From: Blasia pusilla
Lineage: Eukaryota > Marchantiophyta > Marchantiopsida > Blasiales
Direction of reading: 5' to 3'
Length of the DNA: 64,000 nucleotides
NCBI GenBank assembly: GCA_050084515.1
Contig: CM114273.1
Span: 9,610,001-9,674,000, forward strand
Positions 57,350 to 64,000 of this stretch are shown piece after piece. The translations under genes and the position numbers were made by a program. Position 1 is the first letter of the stretch; each line of letters begins with the position of its first letter. The notes beneath the pieces were generated by a model. The model was not told the origin of the DNA. It saw only the letters and a program-made list of their open reading frames with translations, and made no database searches.

Positions 57350-58055
57350 TGTTGAAATTTGTTAATATCTAGTTTAGTCATGCCCTAAAAGTAGTTAGTC
57401 AAATACTAACTTAGTTGGATACTAATTTAACACTAAGTTAGCTCTAGCACTAAGTTAGCTAGAGCTAACTTAGTGTTCCTCTATCTTTTTAGGGTAACCT
57501 TGAATTAGGGCAATTCTCGAGTTAGGGCTAGCCACCATCTGTTATTTAGGGTATGGATCTGTTCAAGAAGATCTAAGGGCCAGAAGTGTTCACCCTCATG
57601 TATATAATGTCTCTGTTTAGAGAGCAGAAGACAATTCTACAGCATGCACAGTTTTGGTGAGGACTCCTGAGGCTCTTGGTCCTACTGCAGAGTGATCAGA
57701 GAGTAGGAAGAGGAGATTGAGACTAATTGCTGTGCTTGCTAGAGCCTCATTGGAAGGCAGGTTGTTTTGTCTAGTATACTGATGGAGATTTTTGTGCTCA
57801 ATGGTGAGCCATGTCTGATCTCTGAGCTAGTGACATGTGAGGACCTGTAGGGTGAGTGCAAGGTGTGACTGTGTAGAATCCTTCTTAGTATCTCTTAGAT
57901 AGTAAGAAGAGTCACATCATGGTAGGGCTCTGATTTGGCAATAGAGATAGGAACTGATTTGCTGATTGTGTACAAGCTGAAATCATGGATGGTCTAGCTG
58001 ATGCTAGCTCTGACTTTGTACAAGGAGATACTTCTGCTGGTCAATCATTTTCTCA
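57350..58055 (+). repeat. copia 3' LTR
   Basis: Begins TGTTGAAATTTG directly after the purine tract AAGAGGGAG and ends TTTTCTCA. The last 71 bases repeat the start of gag (ATG at 57,985) without any following reading frame. Confidence 0.85.
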
Positions 58056-58060
58056 TGTTA

Positions 58061-58675
58061 AGTCTTCATGACCCCCAACAAGCCTCTAGTTACTAGTACC
58101 ACTTCCAGCTGTACACTATGACTGCTCCTGGGAAGCTGATAGTAGCTTCAGAATTGACTGCACCTGAATGACGACCTTTCTGTGAAAAAACACCATGCAA
58201 AAAGAGTTCGATTCAACAACATAACCACATCCATGCATATCACTTGCCCCAAATAACTATTCCTCTCTAATCCACCCTGCACACAAGATCTCTGGTGACA
58301 GAAACATGGATCAGGTACAAACATAACCTCCTATTAAAAACGTTATTGCCCAAGATGTCCACCAAGAATCTGTTATTCGGTGTTCAAACCAATCAACCCA
58401 AAGAGCACAATTAATGAACATAATGCAAACCATGCAATTTATCTTCTATGAATTTGATTCCATTCCATTTCAAGGCTTTGTGAACTCACAACAGGGAGTG
58501 GTGCATGAATGACCATGCTCTCTTGGCACTTACTTCAGACCATACTCCATCATCAGCCCTACACACACACCCCTAAGACATGTCAACAATTTTCTTATCT
58601 GCAATTCAAACGATTGGTTGACTTTACATTTATGTTTGTCTGTGCTTGTACAAAGTAGTGCCCCTACCATGGTGC
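58061..58675. other. Short intergenic stretch
   Basis: Flank of the copia insertion and 3' untranslated region of the minus-strand FYR gene. No ORF or repeat supported. Confidence 0.5.
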
Positions 58676-61600
58676 TCAGTCAGTGTCATCGGGGTCGGCA
58701 TTGATGTCAAATTCAGCTTTTAGAGGTGCAGGCCTTTTGTGTATCTGTTCATCTTTTTTCTTTCTTGCACTTCTACTTTGATGCTGCCTATCTTTAACCT
58801 TTTTTTTTTCCTTTGTGATTGGCGTTTCAGCTTCTACAGCTTCTCTTCTGTATCTGGCCTCCACTGCTTCTGATTGAAATCCCATGCAGTTGTCTGCGTC
58901 CGGTAACTCTTGAATCAATTTGCACACTAGAGGATGTGAGAGACCAAACATTTCAATCCCATTCACATTTGGCCTATCCCGGCCTCCTTCCTTCAACCTA
59001 CTTACTGCTGCATAGACAACCATCCATACCCCTGACGGCGACTCTTTTTGCACAGTCAACTCTGGACCATCTGCAGGAGTGACACGGAAAAGTGGCCCAT
59101 CCCGACCACCATCAATAATCATGCAAGTGTACGTTGTTTCTTCATTTGGGTTCACCATGCTTGAATAATCCCTCTCAGTAGTAAACCCAATAGGGAATAT
59201 ATATTGGTCTGTATGAAATCCAGGCCGATCAGGTTCCACAACTCCTAGATGTAAAAGAGTAAGGCGGGGTGACAATCGCATTGGAAGTATGGGTCGGCCT
59301 TCATCATCTCTTTCAATCATCTCGATAGGCTCAGGCTCGACTTGCACAAGTGTGGTGTATTTGGGCCGCTTTGGAGCTCTCTGAACCTCCCTAGCAACTT
59401 CTCTCAAGACCTCTACCTCTTTAACCTCTGAAGTAGGCCTTTTGCTACGCTTAGGTTTGAGCTTGCGAAGCTGCCGACGAAGGATGTTGGCAGTGAACTT
59501 TAGGCGCTTAATGCACGCTGTTGGAGACGGAATGTTCAATGTAGTCTGCCCCGAAATCATCCTTGCAGCTTTCCGCTGCTTCGTCTCATCGTCATCATCA
59601 GTACCTTCATCATCATCTTCTTTCTCACTTGCTTCACCGTCACTGCTTCTGGCTTGATTTGTACGCACAGGAACTTCAAAACCAAGGCTGGAATCTGAAA
59701 AAATTGCATCCCAGTTGCCCACTCCATGTTTTAGGACACCCCTGGTGAGTGCCTTGTCATCAGTGGCGGCCTGCCACCATGCAGGCAGATCCTGGGTGTT
59801 CGTATGCTGCAAAAAGCCTAAGGCATGCCAATCCCCAGGGAAGGTTTCAGTGCCAAGCCTCAAAACCTCAAGAATTTCCAGTCTCTCTTTCAACCTCACT
59901 GCAGTTTTGAAGGTGAGCACCGGCGTTCCTTTGCCAGGAGTACTTTCCCCACCACTGGACTCTGGTCCAGTTTTCTGTCCTTTCGCCACACTCTTTTTCT
60001 TTCTTTTTGCATCAGATTTATCTATTGTGGCATCCTGCCCTTCGAGATGCTCTTGCATGTCATTCATAAGCTCTTGGTAGCCTGCTTCCAAGCTTGAATC
60101 TGTTCTTCGTCTTAATGGAGCCGAGGTTGTGTGTTCCCTAAAAAACTGCCACTGAATTTTCTCATCCACGACTGGTGTCATAGGAACACCCCATTTCATC
60201 AGCAGTTTAATGAGCTCAAGTCTCTCCCTCTTACTCCAAGGATTTTCTTCGCCGGATCGAGCACTGGCATTACCCTTCGGAAGTTTGGGAGGTAGTTGAC
60301 TCGATCGACTGATGTGATCCACCAGGCGCTTGAGCCTTCGGGTAAGGACCTGTGCATCCGGCCAGGATGTTTCGCTGACCTGATTTATTCCTGAGAGAGG
60401 GGTATCCAAATCGTCTTCTGATGAACCACGTTCGTTTGTGTTGTCAGGATCTCTGGACTTAGAACCCCGACTCCTCCCTCCTGCCTTGGATTTGAAGACA
60501 TCACTGAATTGTTCATCATTTCGAACTAGATCGTAATTCCCAAAACCATGCTTGTAAATCCCGGCAAGCAAGGCAAGATCTGCTTCCCTTCCCCACCATT
60601 CACTCGGAACAGAGGCGTCTTTCACAGAATCTATAGCCCTGTACGCGGCATCGCGCGTGTCCTTGTTAGCACACAGGTGTACTACCTCCGCCAAACTGTC
60701 CAAGAGTCGGAGTCTTCTCAGCCAAAGAGTAGAGCTTTTATCAGTTTTCTCAAAATTCCCTACTCGTTCACTCACTTCCGGTCCCGTTTCCAAGCCGATA
60801 TCCCTGGCAGAGGCATACCGTTTCTCGGCGTACTCTAATATCTCCTTAGACTCGGCGTGCATACCACAACAGCGGAGAAATTCCCAGCAGCAATCAGCAA
60901 TATCTCCAATCCCATGCCGGAGCTCCTTCAACAAGGAGCGCATAATAGATCTGACCTTATCTGCCCTGTTCAACCCAAAACTAAGCAACCCTCGTCGCAG
61001 GGCTTCCCTCTCATTCGCACGCCACGCTATCCGTCGCCGTATTGGCACCTTAGCTTGAACTTCAACCTGTACCGCATTCTCACCTGGTAGGGGGTTACAA
61101 CTCGGAACGGTGCCGCCGGGTGCCACTCGAACACTATCCTTTGGCCCCTTCGGCTTCACCTTACGAACGTAAGCACGCACGGGTTTAATGGTAGACATAA
61201 TTGCTTCAGGGGTCTGCACAGAAACGGCTACTGGAAGTGATACTGGGAGCTCTGACCGCCACTCGCGCTGGAGAGTCAACAGCTCACGACAATGACTTAT
61301 CAACTCTGCGCGGTACTTAGCCGCAAGTTCTTTGAGCATCAACCTCCTGGCTCCCCATTCCGGCGGTTGTTCAAAGTTTCCAGCATCGTCACGTAGATCG
61401 CCCTCTCCGCTGCCCTCAGCAGCCGAGAGCGAACGAGTTTGGGATGAGCTAGTCCTCGCTCCATCATGAACAATTACTTGTCCCGACACAACTTCTGTAA
61501 CTTCTTGTGGCACTATTTCACTGGTCACAGCGTCAGCCACCTTCTTACTCGACGGTTTCGGCCGCGAGTCGCGCTTCGTCGTGTAAATGGGACCAGCGTT

Positions 61601-61819
61601 CTTCTTTGAGCTCGCGGCTCCAAGTGCAGGACCACCTCGGTCTCGCTCCCTGTCCATTGACGAACTCGCGTACAGCATCCCTTCACCACCTTCTGATTCA
61701 GTGCTCGAGTCATCGGCTGCGGCAACCGACAAATATCCCCCTCGGCTCTGTATTTGCGGTTTGAACCGCATAACACCTGCAGGCACCTCACCCGGGTCGC
61801 TCTTTCCCGTCTTTGACAT
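58676..61819 (-). CDS. Nuclear protein with CHD7-like SANT repeats and FYRN/FYRC domain
   Basis: An intact 1047-codon frame without introns. Residues 1-150 are Ser/Glu-rich and disordered. Four tryptophan-rich blocks follow: about 262-335 (AWRANEREALRRGLLSFGL), 407-440 (WWGREADLALLAGIYKHG), 527-595 (WSKRERLELIKLLMKWGV) and 640-715 (LPAWWQAATDDKALTRGVLKHG). These resemble the SANT-like repeats after the ATPase in CHD6-9/Kismet proteins. Residues about 857-985 are an FYR domain: DRPGFHTDQYIFPIGF, YSSMVNPNEETTYTC (FYRN) and FGLSHPLVCKLIQELP (FYRC), closest in feel to TBRG1. The tail is Lys/Arg-rich, a likely nuclear signal. No chromodomain or helicase is present here. It probably acts as a chromatin-associated scaffold; the partner is unknown. 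ATG at 61,819 was chosen as the first Met of the frame. Confidence 0.8.
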   Translation of the reverse strand: MSKTGKSDPGEVPAGVMRFKPQIQSRGGYLSVAAADDSSTESEGGEGMLYASSSMDRERDRGGPALGAASSKKNAGPIYTTKRDSRPKPSSKKVADAVTSEIVPQEVTEVVSGQVIVHDGARTSSSQTRSLSAAEGSGEGDLRDDAGNFEQPPEWGARRLMLKELAAKYRAELISHCRELLTLQREWRSELPVSLPVAVSVQTPEAIMSTIKPVRAYVRKVKPKGPKDSVRVAPGGTVPSCNPLPGENAVQVEVQAKVPIRRRIAWRANEREALRRGLLSFGLNRADKVRSIMRSLLKELRHGIGDIADCCWEFLRCCGMHAESKEILEYAEKRYASARDIGLETGPEVSERVGNFEKTDKSSTLWLRRLRLLDSLAEVVHLCANKDTRDAAYRAIDSVKDASVPSEWWGREADLALLAGIYKHGFGNYDLVRNDEQFSDVFKSKAGGRSRGSKSRDPDNTNERGSSEDDLDTPLSGINQVSETSWPDAQVLTRRLKRLVDHISRSSQLPPKLPKGNASARSGEENPWSKRERLELIKLLMKWGVPMTPVVDEKIQWQFFREHTTSAPLRRRTDSSLEAGYQELMNDMQEHLEGQDATIDKSDAKRKKKSVAKGQKTGPESSGGESTPGKGTPVLTFKTAVRLKERLEILEVLRLGTETFPGDWHALGFLQHTNTQDLPAWWQAATDDKALTRGVLKHGVGNWDAIFSDSSLGFEVPVRTNQARSSDGEASEKEDDDEGTDDDDETKQRKAARMISGQTTLNIPSPTACIKRLKFTANILRRQLRKLKPKRSKRPTSEVKEVEVLREVAREVQRAPKRPKYTTLVQVEPEPIEMIERDDEGRPILPMRLSPRLTLLHLGVVEPDRPGFHTDQYIFPIGFTTERDYSSMVNPNEETTYTCMIIDGGRDGPLFRVTPADGPELTVQKESPSGVWMVVYAAVSRLKEGGRDRPNVNGIEMFGLSHPLVCKLIQELPDADNCMGFQSEAVEARYRREAVEAETPITKEKKKVKDRQHQSRSARKKKDEQIHKRPAPLKAEFDINADPDDTD

Positions 61820-62310
61820 CGCTACTCGGGCACAGAACTATGCATCTTTCTTCAACACCACAATTTCTCCTCCAGCTCCTCTCAACACCTCCAGGATTCG
61901 CGACCTTCCAGTGGGCAATCGATCAATCGATCTATCCATTCCATTTCACCATCGCCTTGCGGGTGACCACACGCTCCTGCGTAATCCAATCGTAAATTCA
62001 CGGAGGTCATCGCTGAGAAGCAACAATCGGAAACGGCTACCGAATCGGATCTACCTCGACATCGTAGCGATCTCTCGCAGTTACATCGACAAATCCACGT
62101 CGGTTTCAACGACTACGGCAGTTCATGAGACGCGACGCCACGGCCGAGAACATCTGCCTACGGATTAGGGTTTTGTATGCCGTTATATGTCGCGACAATG
62201 TATTGATTGCCGCTAAAATGAGAGCATTTCCTACCTGGAACTTAGCCTCCGTCTCTCCATGGCGCATCTCTCTATATACTGAGTATGTGTAGTTTTTTTA
62301 TGTAATTCTC

Positions 62311-62359
62311 GGGTTAGTGTGATTAAATATTTTATATTAATCTTTAATCACACCAACCC
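62311..62359. repeat. Small foldback (MITE-like)
   Basis: Arms GGGTTAGTGTGATTAAA (62,311-62,327) and TTTAATCACACCAACCC (62,343-62,359) pair with one mismatch around an AT-rich loop. Confidence 0.7.
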
Positions 62360-63326
62360 AACATTATGTGTAAGAAAAAAATTTATTTTTCTTCTTTAGA
62401 TTGTATGACCTCTTTTTTATCTTTTTAAGAAAAGATTAATAAAATTTAGTCGTTCGTATATTTCAGGTTTATGGATACAAATTTGAACTTCATTTTATAG
62501 GTTCGTATGTACTTGATTCAATTTTTTATCCATTCACACGTTTTTCATCTCCACATGAAATCCTATCGGAATCCCTCTACAAAAAGGGTCGCACAACGGG
62601 TTGAAGGATGGAGTTTTGAAGCGTGTTGCTAGATTTCCTTGAATCTCACATTTTTTTACTGGATTTAACTAGTGTCATATTAATGAAGAATACTCCTTCA
62701 TTTCGCAAATTCATTTCCTCTTTGACATTTGACATTTTCACCCATAGGATTAGTAAGAACTCTCAAAAGATAAGTGCCAAAAGCAGAGGAGGGAGTCTCT
62801 AAACCCATTCTCTCTTATTATCACAGAGTGTCATTTTAATTTTTAAACACCTCTTCTCCGTACATTTGGCCATCTCAATTATTAGGATTGCTTGCTCTCT
62901 CAACAATAATCTTTCAACCAAAAAGATAGTTTTAAATTGATTTGAAAGATTAATTAAAAAATTTAGGGGTTAATTAAATCATTGATCACGGATAAGTACA
63001 ATTTTAATTTTAATTACTTCGTGCATCTCACGGGTGTCCCCTATTCTTGAAGACTAGGGAGATATTTATCTCTGATGCCTCCTCCGAGCAAATGCGCATG
63101 CTGCTTAGACTAGAGCTCGAACGGAGAGAATTTTCAAACTGCCGAGTTCGAAGTTCTAACCGCACGCCACAAAGCGATCCCCATGCGGATAAGGTCCTAA
63201 CTAAAGATTTGCATATTAGGTGCAAGCAAAATTTGTACACGGTGGAGTTTTCGTGAAAGCCCTCTTCTGCCATATTGTGGGCTACTTTTTTTCGGCACAA
63301 GCGTGGTCGGTATCTCAATTGTGTGT

Positions 63327-63420
63327 TCCTAAACCGTCAATATTTTATTTAATCAAGGACTTTGAACTATCTCTGAAGTTCTAAGTCCTTGATTAAATAA
63401 AAAAAATTGACAGTTTAGGA
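63327..63420. repeat. 94-bp foldback with ~36-bp arms (MITE-like)
   Basis: Arms TCCTAAACCGTCAAT ... TTAATCAAGGACTT (63,327-63,362) and AAGTCCTTGATTAA ... TTGACAGTTTAGGA (63,383-63,420) pair over almost their whole length, with a small length difference in the A/T run. No clear target duplication was found. Confidence 0.75.
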
Positions 63421-63617
63421 GTGGATTCTGAGCAAAATACTTGCCCATCCACGTATCAAGTGAAAAATGACTTGTCTAACTAACCCACATCTATATTATT
63501 ATTGGAGAGTGCCTTCTCGATTTGTAAACACCTCTTTGCTTGACATGTGACAACCGAGCAGAAAACCAATATTTCCCTCTATATTTTTGTGTTGGCAACA
63601 TGATTAGTCCCTTCCCG

Positions 63618-63759
63618 TCACTCCCATGCATGCCACGGGCTACCCACTATTATCTCCAACGAATATCGCGTGTTTCATCGCGAGTTCTTCACTCCCGTGC
63701 ATGGCACAAGCTGCCCGCTACTATCTCCAACGAATATTGCGTGTTTCATCCCAAGTCTT
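63618..63759. repeat. 71-bp tandem duplication
   Basis: The unit TCACTCCC(A/G)TGCATG... through AACGAATAT(C/T)GCGTG is repeated with a 71-base period and about eight substitutions. Confidence 0.85.
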
Positions 63760-63822
63760 TCGGTCACTTCCCGTTGCACTCAGCTCCTCTCAATGACCTC
63801 TCGTTCAAGTTTGCTATCCGGC

Positions 63823-64000
63823 TGTCGTGCGCATACAAATCGCTACACAACATACATCGCTGTCACCGAACACACACACAAACACGCACGATCCCATGCT
63901 AACTCATGGCATCCAAACATAGAGGCGAGAAGTACCAAAATATCTCCAATAAAATAAGGTCAAATATCTCTCTCACATGTGTGCACTCTCACAATGTCAA
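63823..64000 (-). repeat. LTR type 2 end, inverted, running off the window
   Basis: On the minus strand the 127-bp A' block (63,949-63,823) ends GCGCACGACA and adjoins unrelated flank (GCCGGATAGC). The preceding GAGAGTGCACAC...GAGAGAGAT matches the LTR interior at 14,770-14,830. The rest of the element lies right of the window. Confidence 0.75.

Larger units (their letters stand above)
52574..58055 (+). mobile_element. Ty1/copia retrotransposon, young, coding region frameshifted
   Basis: Two LTRs frame a gag-protease-integrase-RT-RNase H region in copia order. Over 694 aligned bases the LTRs differ at only about three sites, all A in the 5' LTR against G in the 3' LTR. TGTTA is found next to both ends (52,569-52,573 and 58,056-58,060) and may be the 5-bp target duplication; in that case the 5' LTR has lost its first 12 bases (TGTTGAAATTTG, present at 57,350). 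Confidence 0.9.
61820..63822. other. Promoter of the FYR gene, then AT-rich intergenic DNA
   Basis: 61.82-62.17 kb is GC-richer and probably the 5' leader and promoter of the minus-strand FYR gene; the plus-strand ORF here is a shadow. From 62.2 kb the sequence is AT-rich with two small foldbacks and a 71-bp tandem duplication, and no gene. Confidence 0.5.

Noticed and set aside
59715-60080. Plus-strand ORFs inside the FYR gene
   Set aside because: Antisense shadows of a long intact frame with recognisable domains.
61507-62168. 193-codon plus-strand ORF opposite the FYR gene start
   Set aside because: It is a shadow of the conserved minus-strand coding region and its GC-rich leader.
1-64000. 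tRNA, rRNA and other structural RNA genes
   Set aside because: I looked for B-box-like GGTTCGAxTCC strings with pairing arms and for rRNA-like stretches and found none convincing. A dedicated scan would be needed to exclude short ones.

Overview
This looks like a nuclear window from a streptophyte plant, most likely a charophyte alga or an early-diverging land plant. The reasons are a plant-type short tRNase Z gene split by small GT-AG introns, a dense load of Ty3/gypsy, Ty1/copia and LINE retroelements, and retroelement genes fused or adjacent to chromatin modules (a C5-cytosine methyltransferase and a PHD finger). Retrotransposon-borne cytosine methyltransferases are known from charophytes and dinoflagellates. 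The species cannot be named from sequence alone.
Layout. 1-12.85 kb and 16.27-28.83 kb are two diverged copies of one large composite element. It has a minus-strand MULE-like transposase (zinc-binding N-terminus, DDE-type core, SWIM finger), a GC-rich bidirectional promoter region, and a plus-strand multi-exon gene that appears to join a ParB-like domain to a degenerate beta-class N4/N6 DNA methyltransferase-like domain. Introns, promoter and 3' region of this element, and nothing else in the window, are full of a 27-bp palindrome family whose two arms change together. Copy 1 carries a 3.6-kb gypsy insertion. Between the copies (13.0-15.9 kb) lies a gypsy fragment with gag, protease, LTR sequence and a DNMT3-like cytosine methyltransferase fragment.
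28.8-32.7 kb holds the 3' parts of two gypsy elements whose integrase ends in a PHD finger. Their LTRs are unusual, beginning and ending with the same ~130-bp block. 35.2-38.4 kb is a complete, apparently functional host gene for tRNase Z with a probable organelle transit peptide. 41.6-50.6 kb is a decayed gypsy element split by two tandem LINEs, the longer with a 177-bp monomer array at its 5' end. 52.57-58.06 kb is a copia element with almost identical LTRs. 58.7-61.8 kb is an intact intronless gene for a 1047-aa nuclear protein with CHD7-like SANT repeats and an FYRN/FYRC domain but no helicase. The rest is AT-rich intergenic DNA with small foldbacks and another LTR end at the right edge.
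Only two host genes look intact (tRNase Z and the FYR protein); nearly everything else is mobile DNA. The main candidate for an undescribed system is the composite element with its ParB/methyltransferase-like gene and private palindromes.
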